64,000 nucleotides of DNA from Scylla paramamosain (lineage: Eukaryota > Arthropoda > Malacostraca > Decapoda > Portunidae): the NCBI RefSeq assembly GCF_035594125.1, contig NC_087191.1:6477967-6541966 (forward strand). Reading direction: 5' to 3'. Positions 37,881 through 51,149 of this stretch are shown piece after piece. The notes under the pieces are model-generated. The model was not told the origin of the DNA and did no database searches. It was given only the letters and a program-made list of their open reading frames with translations. The position numbers and the translations under genes are program-made. How positions within the stretch are numbered: position 1 is the stretch's first letter; each line of letters begins with the position of its first letter.

Positions 37881-39953
37881 TTTTTCAAATTCTTAGTTAC
37901 CAAAACCCCAAATTCCATGCGAAACTAGCTTTATGTGGGAAAAAAATAATATTACCAGAAAATGTCTTTCGAGTGTTTTTGAGCGTGTTAGGCAATAAAC
38001 CACTAAAAAGCAGGGCAATCACATTACATGGGAATAAAACCAACTTTTAACAAGAACTTGCCTTTAGGTGTTTTTGAGGTCATTACATACCAAAACGCTA
38101 AAACGCATGCAAAACACCTTTTATGGAGAAACAGAATAACATTACCAAAAATATGTATTTTGAGTGTTTTTGATCATGTTATCTATAAAAACGCTTAAAT
38201 ACTTGCAAAGAATCTTGTGTTTGGGAAACGAAAGGACATTACGAGAAATATGTATTATGATTGTTTTTTAGTTCCTTAAGTACCAAAAAGCTAAAACCCA
38301 CAAATAACACTCATTATTTAGAAAAAAAAAATCAATAAAAAAATAAAAAATAGGATTTTATTTATTTTTTGTTATTCATCTTCATAGGTACCGAGATGCC
38401 AAAATTCTGGGAAAATTCCGGGCTATTATATGATAAAAGAAAATTATCAAAAAAGTTAATTTTAGCTTTATTTTCGGACTGTTATATACCAAACCCTAAA
38501 ATGCATGCAAACCCTCCTCCTATATGAAAAAATTAAACGACCTTAAAAGAAATCTGTCTTTTGAGTGTTTTTCAGAATGTTAGGCACCAAAACGATAAAT
38601 AAATAAGGAACTCACTCTATACGGGAATCCAAACAAAACTACTGAAAACGTGTCTTCTCAGTGTTTTAGGTAGAAAAACGCTAAAACGGATGCAAACCAA
38701 CCAATATAGAAAAATAGAAAAATATTACCATAAAGGTATATTTTGAGTGTTTTTGAGCTTGTTACCTACAAAAAACGCGAAAATTGAAGCAAAGCTCTCT
38801 ATATTAGGAAATAAAAGGACATTGGAAGAAAAGTGTATAATGAGTGTTTTAGAGTTCAAAAGAACCAAAAGTAAAAAAATGCAAAAGCTTGTGGATATGG
38901 AGAAGTTTCCTAGATACCAAAATGCTGAAACTCATGAATAACATTCCTAATTGAGAAACAGAAAAACTTTACTAAATTCGTGTATTTTGAGTGTTTTTCA
39001 TATTCTTAGTTACTAAAAACCCAAATTTCATGCGAAACCAGATTTATGTTGGAAAACATGACATTTCCAGAAAAATGTCTTTTGAGAGTTTTTGAGCGTG
39101 ATCGGCAATAAAGCACTAAAAAGCAGGGCAATAACTTTTCATTGGAATAAAACCAATTTTTACCAAGAACTTGCCTTTAAATGTTTTTGAGCTCCTTATA
39201 TACCAAACCGCTAAAACGCAATGAAAACAAACTTTATGGAAAAACAGAATATTACCAAAAACATGTAATTTGGGTGTTTTTTTATCATGTTATTTATAAA
39301 AACGCTTAAATACATGCAAAGAACATTATGTTTGGGAAACAAAAGGACATTACGAGAAACGTGTATTATGAGTGTTTTTTAAGTTCCTTAAGTACCAAAA
39401 AGCTAAAACCCACAAATAACACTTTATATTTAAAAAAAAATAATAATTTTTTTTTTTTCATCTTCATAGGCACCGATATGCCAAAATTCTGGGATAATTC
39501 AGGAAAATTATATGAACAAAAGAATATTATCAAAAAAGTTAATTTTAACTTTTTTTTTCGGACTGTTATGTACCAAACCCTAAAGTGCATGGAAAGCCTC
39601 CTATATGAGAAAATTAAAGGAAATCTGTCTTTTGAGTGTTTTTCAGTATGTTAGGCACCAAAACGATAAATAATAAGGAACTCATTCTATATGGGAATCC
39701 AAAACAAAATTACTGAAAATGTATCTTCTCAATGTTTTATGTAGAAAAACGAAAAAAAAACTCGTGTATATAAAGAAGTTTCTTAGATACCAAAATGCTG
39801 AAACTCATGAATAACAATCTTAATTGAGAAACAGAACAACCTTAGCAAATGCCTGTATTTTGAGTGTTTTTCATATTCCTAGTTAGCAATACCCAAAATA
39901 GCATAAGAAAAAAATGACATTACCAGAAGTGTCTTTTAATTGTTTTTGAGCGT

Positions 39954-40117
39954 GTTAGGCAATGAAGTACTAAAAAGCAGGGCAATCACTTACATGGGAA
40001 TAAAACCAACTTTTACCAAGAACTTACCAATATATGTTAGGCAATGAAGTACTAAAAAGCAGGGCAATCACTTACATGGGAATAAAACCAACTTTTACCA
40101 AGAACTTACATATATAT
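39954..40117 (+). repeat. 82-bp tandem duplication of m1
   Basis: GTTAGGCAATGAAGTACTAA through TTTTACCAAGAACTTA is repeated with an 82-bp period (39,954 and 40,036). The two copies are almost identical, so this looks like a very recent slippage or unequal exchange. Confidence 0.9.
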
Positions 40118-43100
40118 GTTTTTGAGCTCTTTACATACCAAACCGCTAAAACGCATGGAAAAGAAACTTTATGGAGAAACAGAATAATATTACCAAAAAC
40201 ATGTATTTTGAATGTTTTTGATAATGTTATCTTTAAAAACACTTAAATACATGCAAAGAACCTTATGTTTGGGAAACGTAAGGACATTAGAAGAAACGTG
40301 TATTATGAGTGTTTTTAAGTTCTTTAACTACCAAAAAGCTGAAACCCACAAATAACACAAATAACAAGCTTAAACGACCTAACATGAAATCTGTGTTTTG
40401 AGTGTTTTTTAGCATGTTAGGCACCAAAACGATAAATAATAAGGAACTCACTCTATATGGGAATCCAAAACAAAGTTACTGAAAACATGTTTTCTAATTG
40501 TTTTACATAGAAAAACGCTAAAACGGATGCAAAACAACCAATATCAAGAAATAAAAGAAACGTTACTAAAAAGGTATATTTTGGGTGTTTTTGAGCTTGT
40601 TACCTAAACGCGAAAATTGATGCAAAGCACTCTATATTGGGAAACAAAAGGACATTGCAAGAAAAGTGTATAATGAGTGTTTTATAGTTTAAAAGAACCA
40701 CAAGGCAAAAAACGCAAAATCTCGAGTATATGGAGAGGTTTCCTAGATACCAAAATGCTGAAACTCATGTATAACACTTGTAATTGAGAAACAGAACAAT
40801 CTTACTAAATGCGTGTATTTTGAGTGCTTTTAACATTCTTAGTTACCAAAACCCCAAATTGCATGCGAAAATAGATTTGTGGAAAAAAAAAAGACTTTAC
40901 CAGAAAAGTGTCTTTTGAGTGTTTTTGAGCGTGATAGGCAATAAAGTACTAAAAAGGAGGGCAATCACATTACATTGGAGTAAAACGAATTTTTACCAAG
41001 AACCCGCCTTTAAGCGTTTTTGAGCTACTTATATACCAAAACACTAAAACGCATGCAAAACACACTTTATGGTGAAACAGAATAACATTACCAAAAACAT
41101 ATTTTGAGTGTTTTTGATCACGTTACCAATAAAAACGCTTAAATACATGCAAAGAACACTATTTTTGGGAAACGAAAGGAGATTACCAGAAACTTGTATT
41201 ATGAGTGATTTTAAGTTCATTAATTACCAAAAAGCTAAAAACCACAAATAACACTCTTTATTGAGAAAACAATAAATAGATAAAAAAAAATACGATATTT
41301 TTTTTTTCTTTCTTATTCATCTTCACAGGTACCGATATGCCAAAATTCGGGCAAAATTCAGGAAATTATGTGAAAGAAGAACATTATCAAAAAAGTTAAA
41401 CTTAGATTTTTTTTTTTCGGACTGTAATGTACTAAACCCGTAAAGTGCATGCAAAGCCACCTATAACGGTAAATTAAACGTCTTTGCCAGAAAATGGTCT
41501 TAAGAGTGTTTTTCAACATCTTAGGAACCATCACTATAAATAACATGCAAGTCAATCTATATGGGAATCCAGAACAAAATTACTAAAAACGTGTCTTTTC
41601 CGTGTTTTACGTAGAAAAACGCTAAAACGGATGCAAACTAACCAATATGAAGAAATAGAATAAGATTACGAAAAAGGTATAATTTGAGTGTTTTTTTAGC
41701 TTTTTACTTACAAAAAACGCGAAAATGGATGGAAAGTTCTCTGTACTCGTTAACAAAAGGACATTACGAGAAACGTGTATAATGAGTGTCTTATAGATTC
41801 TCAAGAATCACGAGGCAAAAAACGCAAAAACTCATATATATGGAGAAGTTTCTTAGATACCAAAATGCAGAAACTCCTGAATAACACTCTAAATTGAGAA
41901 ACAGAACAACCTTACCAAATGCGTGTATTTTGAGTGTTTTTCACATTCTTAGTTACCAAAACCCGAAATTTTATGTGAAAGTAGCTTCATGTGGGAAAAA
42001 AATGACATTACCAGAAAAGTTTCTTTTAAGTGTTTTTTTTTTTTTTTTAGCATTTTTGAGCTTCTTATATACCAAAACGCTAAAACGAATTGAAAACACC
42101 CTTTATGGAGAAACAGAATAACATTACCAAAAACATGTATTTTCAGTGTTTTTGATCATATTACCTATAAAAACGCTTAAATACATGCAAAGAACCTTAT
42201 GTTTGGGAAATTAAAGGACATTTCGAGAAACATGTATTACGAGTTTTTTTAAGTTCTTTAAGTACCATTTAGCTAAAACCCATAAATAACACTGTTTATA
42301 GAAAATAAATAAATAAAAAGATTGTAATTTATGTATTTTTTTGTTTTTCATCTTCACAGGTATCAAGATGCAAAAATTCTGGCAAAATTCAGGGAAATTA
42401 TGTGAAAAAAAGAACATTATGAAAAAAAGTTAATTTTAAGTTTTTTTTCGGACTGTTATGTACCAAACCCTAAAAAGCATGCAAAGCCACCTATATGGAG
42501 AAATTAAACGTCCTTACCAGAAACCTGTCTTGTGTGCTTTTTTTTCAGCATGTTAGGCACCAAAACGATAAATAATATGGAAGTCACTCAATGAGGGAAT
42601 CCATCACAAAATTACTGAAAAGTGTCTTTTCAGTGTTTTACGTAGAAAAAGGCTAAATCGAATGCAAACCAACGAATATGGAGAAATAGAATAACATTTC
42701 CAAAAAGGTATATTTTGAGTGTATTTGAGCTTACCTTAAAAAAAAACGCGAAAATGGATGGAAAGCACTCTATATTGGGATACAAAAGGACATTTCGAGA
42801 AACGTGTATAATGAGTGTTTTATAGTTTCACAACAGCCACAAGGCAAAAATCGCAAAAACTCGGTGTACGAGTATATGGAGTAGTTTCTTAGATACCAAA
42901 ATGCTGAAACTCAGATATAACACTCTTAATTAAGAATATAGAACAACCATACCAAATGCATGTATTTTGAGTGCTTTTCACATTCTTAGTTATCAAAACC
43001 AAAAATTGCATGCAAACTGGCTTTATGTGGGAAAAAAATGACATTACCAGAAAAGTGTCTTTTGAGTGTTTTTGAACGTGATAGGCACTAAAGCACTAAA

Positions 43101-43899
43101 AAGGAGGGCAATCACATTATATGGGAATAAAACCAACTTTTACCAAGAACCTGCCTTTACGTGTTTTTGAGCTTCTTACATACCAAAACGCTAAAACGCA
43201 TGCGAAACACCCTTTATGGAGAAACAGAATAAGATTACCAGAAACATATATTTTGAATGTTTCTGATCATGTTACCTATAAAAACGCCTAAATACATGCA
43301 AAGAACCCTGTTTGGAAAATGAAAGGACATTACGAAAATCGTGTATTATGAGAGTTTTTAAGTTCCTTAAGTACCAAAAAGCTAAAACCCACAAATAATT
43401 CTTTATAGAGATAATTTTTTTTTTGTTATTCATCTTCATAGGTAACGAGATGCCGAAATTCTGGCAAAATTCATGGAAATTTTGTAAAAAAAAATCATTA
43501 TAAAAAAAATAATTTTAGTTTTTTTTTTTGGAGTTATGTACAAACTCTGAAGTGCATGCAGATCCACCTATATGGGGAAATTACACGACTTTACCAGAAA
43601 CCTGTCTTTTGAGTGTTTTTCAGCAATTTCAACAATATTACTTAAAACGTGTCTTTTCAGTGATTTACGTAGAAAAATGCTAAAACGGATGCAAACCAAC
43701 CAATATGAAGAAACAGAATAACATTACCAAAAAGATATATTTTGATGTGTATTTGAGCTTGTTACCTACAAAAAATGCAAAAATGGATAGAAAGCAAGTT
43801 ATATTGGCAAAGAAGAGGATATTACGAGAAACGTTTATAAGTGTTTTATAGTTTGACAAGAACCACAAGGTAAAACACTCAAAAACTCGTGTACATAAA

Positions 43900-44073
43900 G
43901 AAGTTTCTTACATACCAAAAAGCTGAAACTCATGAATAACACTTTTAATTTTGAAACTGAAATACCTTACCAAATGTGTGTATTAGAAAATTTTCTTACA
44001 TACCAAAATGCTGAAACTCATGAATAACACTTTTTAATGAAGAAATAGAACAACCTTACTAAATGCTTGTGTT
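43900..44073 (+). repeat. Doubled m9b monomer, second occurrence
   Basis: The same chimeric doubling as at 37,704, with a period of about 86 bp and the same unusual GTGTATTAGA junction (43,980). Near 27.6 kb, the sister copy in the 16.4-kb duplication, only one m9b is present. Confidence 0.7.
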
Positions 44074-47000
44074 TTGAGTTTTTTTTACATTCTTAGTTAC
44101 CAAAACTTCAAATTCCATGCAAAACTAGTTTTATGTTGGAAAAAAATGATATTACCAGAAAAGTGTCTTTTGAGTGTTTTTGAGCGTGTTAGGCAATAAA
44201 GCACTAAAAAAGCAGGGGAATCACATTACATGGGAATAAAAACAACTTTTACCAAGAACTTGCCTTTAAGTGTTTTTGAACTCATTACATACCAAAACGC
44301 TAAAACGCATGCAAAACACCTTTTAAGGAGAAACAGAATAAAATTACCAAAAACATATATTTGAAGTGTTTTTGATTATGTTATCAATAAAAACGCTTAA
44401 ATACATGCAAAAAACCTTATGTTTGCGAAACAAAAGGACATTACGAGAAACGTGTATTATAAGTGTTTTTAAGTTTCTTAAGTACCAAAAAACTAAAACC
44501 CCACAAATAAGAAAAAAAATATTTATTTAGAAAAAAAGTAAGAGAATAAGAAATAGGATTTTTTTTTTTTTTGTTATTAATCTTTATAGGTACCGAGATG
44601 CCAAAGTTCTGGGAAAATTCAGGGCTATTATATGATAAAACAAAAATTATCAAAAAAGTAAATTTTAGCTTTTTTTTCGGACTTTTATGTACCAAACCCT
44701 AAACTGCATCCAAAGACTCCTATATGAGGAAATTAAACGACCTTACCAGAAATCTGTTTTTTGAGTGTTTTTTAGCATATTAGGCACCAAAATGATTAAT
44801 AATAAGGAACTCACTCTATATGAGAATCCAAAACAAAATTGCTGAAAACGTGTTTTTTCTTTGTTTTACGTAGAAAAACGCTAAAACGGATGCAAATCTA
44901 CCAATATCAAGAAATAGAAAAACAACCAAAAAAGGTATATTTTGAGTGTTTTTGAAATTGTTACGTACAAAAAACGCGAAAATTGATGCAAAGCACTCTA
45001 TATTAGAAAACAAAAAGGACTTTGCAAGAAAAGTGTGTAATGAGTTTTTTATAGTTCAAAAGAACCAAAAGTCAAAAAACACAAAAACTTGTGTATATGG
45101 AGAAGGTTCCTAGATACCAAAATGCTGAAACTCATGAATAACACTCTTAAATGAGAAACAGAACAACCTTACTAAATGCGTGTATTTTGAGTGCTTTTCA
45201 CATTCTTAGTCACCAAAACCCCAAATTCCATTCGAAACCACCTTTATGTGAGGAAAAAATGACATTACCAGAAAAAGTATCTTTTAATATTTTTTGAGCG
45301 TGATAGGCAATAAACCACTAAAAAGCAGGCCAATCATATTACATTGGAATAACACCAATTTATACCAAAAACTTGCGTTTAAGTGTTTTTGAGCTCCTTA
45401 TATACCAAACCGCTAAAACGCATACAAAACAAACTTTATGGAGATACAGAAGAACATTACCAAAAACATGTATTTTGAGTGTTTTTGATCATGTTATCTA
45501 TAAAAACGCTTAAATACATGCAAAGAACATTATGTTTGGGAAAACAAAGGACATTACGAGAAACGTGTATTATGAGTGTTTTTTTAAGTTCCTTAAGTAT
45601 TAAAAAGCTAAAACCCACAAATAACACTCTTTATTTAGAAAAAATAAATAAATAAATAAAAAAAATAGGATTTTTTTCTTTTTTGTTATTCATATTCATA
45701 GGTACCGAGATGCCAAAATTCCTGGAACATTCAGGGTAATCATATGATAAAAGAATATTATCAAAAAAGTTAATTTCAGGTTTTTTTTCGGACTGTTATG
45801 TACCAAACCTTAAAGTGTATGCAAAGACTCCTATATGAGGAAATTAAACGACCTTACCTGAAATATGTCTTTTGAGTGTTTTTTAGCATGTTAGGCACCA
45901 AAACGATAAATAATAAGGAACTCACTCTATATGGGAATCCAAAAAAAAGTTGCTGAAAACGTGTCTTCTCAGTGTTTTACGTAGAAAAACGCTAAAACGA
46001 ATGGAAAGCAACCAATATCAATAAATAGAAAAACGTTACTAAAAAGTTATATTTTGAGTGTTTTTGAGCTTGATACCTACAAAAAACGCGAAAATTGATG
46101 CAAAGCACTCTATATTGGGAAACAAAAGGACATTGCAAGAAAAGTGTATAATGAGTGTTTTATAGTTCAAAAGAACCACAAGGCAAAAAAAACGCAAAAT
46201 CTCGTGTATATGGAGACGTTTCCTAGATACAAAAAATGCTAAAACTCATGTATAACACTCCTAATTCAGAAACAGAACAACCTTAATAAATGCGTGTATT
46301 TTGAGTGCTTTTTACATTCTTATTTAGCGAAACCCCAAATTGCCTGCGAAAATAGATTTGTTGGAAAAAAAAGACTTTACCAGAAAAGTGTCTTTTGAGT
46401 GTTTTTGAGCGTGATAGAAAATAAAGCATTAAAAAGGGGGACAATCACATTACATTGGAGGAAAACAAATTTTTACCAAGAACTTGCCTTTAAGTGATTT
46501 TGAGCTCCTTATATACCAAAACACTAAAACGCATGAAAAACACTCTTTATGGTGAAACACTAACATGTATTTTGAGTGTTTCGGATCATGTTATTTAAAT
46601 AAATGCAAAGAACACTATTTTTGGGAAACGAAAGGAGATTACGAGAAACGTGTATTATGAGTGTTTTTAAGTTTATTAATTACCAAAAAGCTAAAAGCCA
46701 CAAATAACACTCTTTATTTAAAAACATAAATAAATAAAAAAAATACAATAGTTTTTGTTCTTTCTTATTCATCTTCACAGGTAACGAAATGCCAAAATTC
46801 GGGCAAAGTTCAGGAAATTATGTGAAATAAGAATATTATTAAAAAAGTTAAATATAGCTTCTTTTTTTTCGGACTGTTATGTACCAAACCCCTAAAGTGC
46901 ATGCAAAGCCACCTATATGGGGAAATTAAACGTGTTTGCCAGAAAACGGTCTTTTGAGTGTGTTTCAGCATGTTAGGAACCAACAAGATAAATAACATGG

Positions 47001-48364
47001 AAGTCAATCTCTATTGGAATGAAAAACAAATTTACTAATAACGTGTCTTTTCGGTGTTTTACGTAGAAAAAACGCTAAAACGGATGTAAACCAACCAATA
47101 TGAAGAAATAAAATAGCAATACCAAAAATGTATATTTTAAGTGTTTTTGAAATTGTTACCTACAAAAAACGCGAAAATGGATGGAAAGCATCCATTGGGA
47201 AGCAAAAGGAGATTACGAGAAAGGTGTATAATGAGTGTTTTATAGTTTCACAAGAACTACAAGGCAAAAACGCAAAAATTAGTTTATATAGAGAAGTTTC
47301 TTACATTCCAAAATGCTGAAACTCTGGAACAACACTCTTAATTGAGAAACAGAACAATCTTACTAAATGCGTGTATTTTGAGTGCTTTTCAGATCCTTAG
47401 TTACCAAAACCCCAAATTGCATGCGAAACCATTTTTTTTGAGGGAGAAAAATCACGTTACCAGAAAAATGTCTTTTGAGTTTTTTTTTTTTAGCGTGTTA
47501 GGCAATAAAGCACTAAAAAGTAGGACAATCACATTACATAAACCAATTTTTAACAAGAACTCTCCTTTAAGTGTATTTGAGCTCCTTATATACCAAAACA
47601 GTAAAATGCATGCAAAATACACTTTAGAGTGAAACAGAATAACATTACCAAAAACATGTATTTTGAGTGTTTTTGATCATGTTACCAATAAAAACGCTTC
47701 ACTACATGCAAAGAACCGTATTTTGGGGAAATGAAAGAACATTACGAGAAACGTGTATTATGAGTGTTTTTAAGTTCATTAAGTACGAAAAAGCTAAAAG
47801 CCACAAATTACACTCTAAATTGAGAAAAATAAATAAATAAATGAAAAAATACGATTTTTTTTCATTCTTATCCATCTTCACAGGTAACGAGGTGCCAAAA
47901 TTCGGGCAAAGTTCAGGAATTTATATGAAATAAGAACATTATCAAAAAAGTTAAATTTAGCTTTTTTTTTCGGACTAAAGTGCATGCAAAGCCACCTATA
48001 TAGGGAAATTTAACGTCTTTGCCCGAAAACTGTCTTATGAGTGTTTTTCAGCATTTTAGGAACCAACACGATAAAACCCAAAGAAGTCAATCTATATGGG
48101 AATCCAAAACAAAATTACTGAAAACGTGTCTTTTTGGTGTTTTACGTAGAAAACGCTAAAATGGATGCAAACTAACCAAAATGAAGAAACATTACCAAAA
48201 AGGTATATTTTTAGTGTTTTTTGAAATTGTTACCTACAAAAAACGCGAAAATGGATGGAAAGCACTCTATATTGGGAAGCAAAAAGCACCAAAAAGCATG
48301 GTACGCACCAAAACGATAAATAATATGAAAGTCACTATTTTAGAAATCCAAAAAAAAATTACTG

Positions 48365-48437
48365 AAAGATTACTAAAAGATTACTAAAAGATTACTAAAA
48401 GATTACTAAAAGATTAGTAAAAGATTACTAAAAGATT
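48365..48437 (+). repeat. 11-bp minisatellite inside m6/m7
   Basis: AAAGATTACTA is repeated about 6.6 times, with one G variant (AAAGATTAGTA) in the fifth copy. At the sister position near 32,010-32,040 there is a single TAAAAGATTTACG, so the tract expanded after the block duplication. Confidence 0.95.
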
Positions 48438-48981
48438 TAAGTAGAAAAACGCTAAAACGGATGCAAACCAACCAATATGAAGAAATAGAATAACATTACC
48501 AAAAAAGTATATTTTGTGTGTTTTTGAGCTTGTTACATAAAAAGAAACTCGAAAATGGATGCAAAGCACTCTATATAAGGAAAAAAAAAGGACATAACGA
48601 GAAACGTGTACGAGTATAATGAGTGTTTTATAGTTTCACCAGAATCACAAGGCAAAAAACGCAAAACCTCGACTGTATGGAGAAGTTTCTAAGATACCAA
48701 AATACTGAAACTCATGAATAACACTCATAATCAAGAAACAGAACAATCTTACTAAATGCGTTTATTTTATTTTTTTTTTTTTGTTTTTTTACATTCTTAG
48801 TTAACAAAACCACAAATTCCATGCGAAACTAACTTGATGTGGGAAAAAATGACATTACCAGAAAAGTGTGTTTGAGTGTTTTTGATCGTGTTAGGCAATA
48901 AAGCACTAAAAAGCAGAACAATCACATTACATGGGAATAAAACCAAGTTTTGAAAAGAACTTGCCTTCTAGTGTTTTTGAC

Positions 48982-49436
48982 ACGCATTTAGTAAGGTTGC
49001 TCTGTTTCTCAATTAAGAGTGTTATTTATGAGTTTCAGCATTTACACGAGTTTTTTCGTTTTTTGCCTTTTGTTTTTTTTTAACTATAAAACAATGATTA
49101 TACTTTTTTCTCGTAATGTCCCTTTGTTTCCCAATATAGAGAGCTTTGTATCCATTTTTGCGTTTTTTGTAGGTAACAAGCTCAAAAACACTCAAAATAT
49201 ACATTTTTGGTAATGTTTTTCTGCTTCTTGATATTGGTTGGTTTCTATCAGTTTTAGCGTTTTTTGTACGTAAAACACTGAGAAGACACGTTTTCAGTAA
49301 TTTTTTTTTTGGATTCCCACATAGAGTGATTTCCTTATTATTTATCCTTTTGGTGCCTAACATGCTGAAAAACACTCAAAAGACAGATTTCTGGTAAGGT
49401 CTTTAATTTCCTCATATGGGAGGCTTTGCATGTCTT
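48982..49436 (-). repeat. Inverted satellite segment, copy 2 (longer)
   Basis: Same left breakpoint as the inversion at 32,564 (GACACGCATTTAGTAAGGTT, 16,418 bp away). It reads as the reverse complement of m9b, m9a, m8, m7, m6 and m5, returning to forward m1 near 49,437. Forward m7-m9b (about 48,430-48,760) and this segment form a spaced inverted repeat of about 300 bp per arm around a 225-bp loop. Confidence 0.9.
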
Positions 49437-51149
49437 TTCAGTGTTTTTAAGCGTGTTACGCAATAAAGCACTAAAAGCCAGGGCAATCACATTACATGGG
49501 AATAAAACCAAATTTTACCAAGAACTGGCCTTTAAGTGTTTTTGAGCTACTTACATACCAAAACGCTAAAACACATGCAAAATACATTTTATGGAGAAAC
49601 AGAAGAACATTACCAAATACATGTATTTTGAGTGTTTCTGATCATGTTATCTAAAAAAAAACGCTTAAATACTTGCAAAGAACCTTGTGTTTGGGAAACG
49701 AAAGAACATTACGAGAAACGTGTATTATGAGTGATTTTTAAGTTCCTTCAGAACTAAAAAAGCTAAAACCCAAAAATAACACTCTTTAGAAAAAAAAAAT
49801 AAATAAATAAACAAAAAATGGGATTTTTTCTTTGTTATTCATCTTCATAGGTACCGAGATGCCAAAATTATACCAAAGTTTAGGGAATTTATGTGCAAAA
49901 AAGAAAATTATCATAAAAGTTAATTATAGCTTTTTTTTCGGATTGTTATGTACCAAACCCTAAAGTGCATGCAAAGCCACCTATATAAGGAAGTTAAACG
50001 ACTTTACCAGAAACCTGTCTTTTCAATGTTTTTCAGCATGTTAGGCACCAAAACGATAAATAATATGGAAGTCAGTCAATATGTGAATATAAAAGAAAAT
50101 TACTGAAAACGTGTCTTTTCAGTGTTTTACGTAGAAAAACGCTAAAGCAGATACAAACCATCCTATATGAAGAAATAGAATAACTTTACAAAAAAAAATA
50201 TTTTGAGTGTTTTTGAGCTTGTTACCTACAAAAAATGCAAAAATGGATGTAAAGCACTCTATATTAGGAAACAAAAGGACATTACGAGAAACGTGTATAA
50301 TGAGTGTTTTATAGTTTTAAAAGAACCACAATGCAATTAACGCAAAAACTCGTGTATATAGAGAAATTTCTTACATATCAAAATGAATAAATGCATGAAT
50401 AACACTTTTAATTGATAAACAGAATTACCTTACCAAATTGTGTTTTTTGAGTTTTTTTCACATTTTTAGTTACGAAAATGCCAAATTACATGCGAAACTA
50501 GCTTCATGTGGGGGAAAAAAAAATGACATTAGTAAAGTGTCTTTTGAGTGTTTTTCAGCGTGATATGCAACAAAGCACTAAAAAGCAGAACGATCACATA
50601 ACATTGGTATAAAACCAACTTTTACGAAGAATTTGCCTTTAAGTGTTTTTTAGCCCCTTATATACGAAACCGCTAAAACGCATGCAAAAACAAACTTTAT
50701 GGAAAAACAGAATAACATTACCAAAAACAAGTATTTTGAGTGTTTTTGATCATGTTATGTATAAAAATGCTTAAGTATATGCAAAGAACATTTTGTTTGG
50801 GAAAGAAAATGACATTATGAGAGACGTGTATTATGAGTGTTTTTTTTTTAAGTTCCTTAAGTACCAAAAAGCTAAAACCCACAAATAACACTCTTTATTT
50901 AGAAAATAAAAAAATAAAAAAAATTAAAAATATATATTTTTTTTTTTTTCTTATTCATCTTCATAGGTACCGAGATGCCAAAATTCTTAGGGAAATTCAG
51001 GGCAATTATGTGATAAAAGATTATTATCAAAAAAGTTAATTTCAGCTCTTTTTTTTTTCGACTGTTATGTACCAAACCCTAAAGTGCATGGAAAGCCTCC
51101 AATATGAGCAAATTAAACGACCTTACCAGAAATCTGTGTTTTGAGTGTT

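Larger units (their letters stand above)
36827..40360 (+). repeat. Triplicated block B, copy 2
   Basis: Contains the m3/m10 fusion and CAGAATGTTAGG at 38,573. After that it passes directly to the AACATGACATTTCCAG variant (39,053). About one HOR unit present in copies 1 and 3 (for example 57.9-59.0 kb) is missing, a likely unequal-exchange deletion. Matching to copy 1 resumes and continues to about 40,360, where an internal deletion brings in another unit. Confidence 0.8.
32872..48981 (+). repeat. Satellite HOR array, block 3
   Basis: Thirteen m4 landmarks near 33.27, 34.37, 35.91, 37.23, 38.37, 39.46, 41.32, 42.35, 43.43, 44.58, 45.69, 46.77 and 47.87 kb. Most steps are 1.03-1.15 kb. Three are long, each with a visible cause: 34.37-35.91 has a 439-bp tandem duplication; 37.23 is preceded by the m3/m10 fusion and extra monomers; 39.46-41.32 has fused or partial units plus an 82-bp duplication. 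No protein-coding gene is supported. Confidence 0.95.
41595..49436 (+). repeat. Segmental duplication A, copy 2 (partner 25,190-32,871)
   Basis: Carries the same ordered set of variant HOR units as 25,190-32,871. Differences that arose later: loss of one m1 near 42,050, a doubled m9b at 43,900, the 11-bp minisatellite at 48,365, and retention of the full inversion. Confidence 0.85.
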
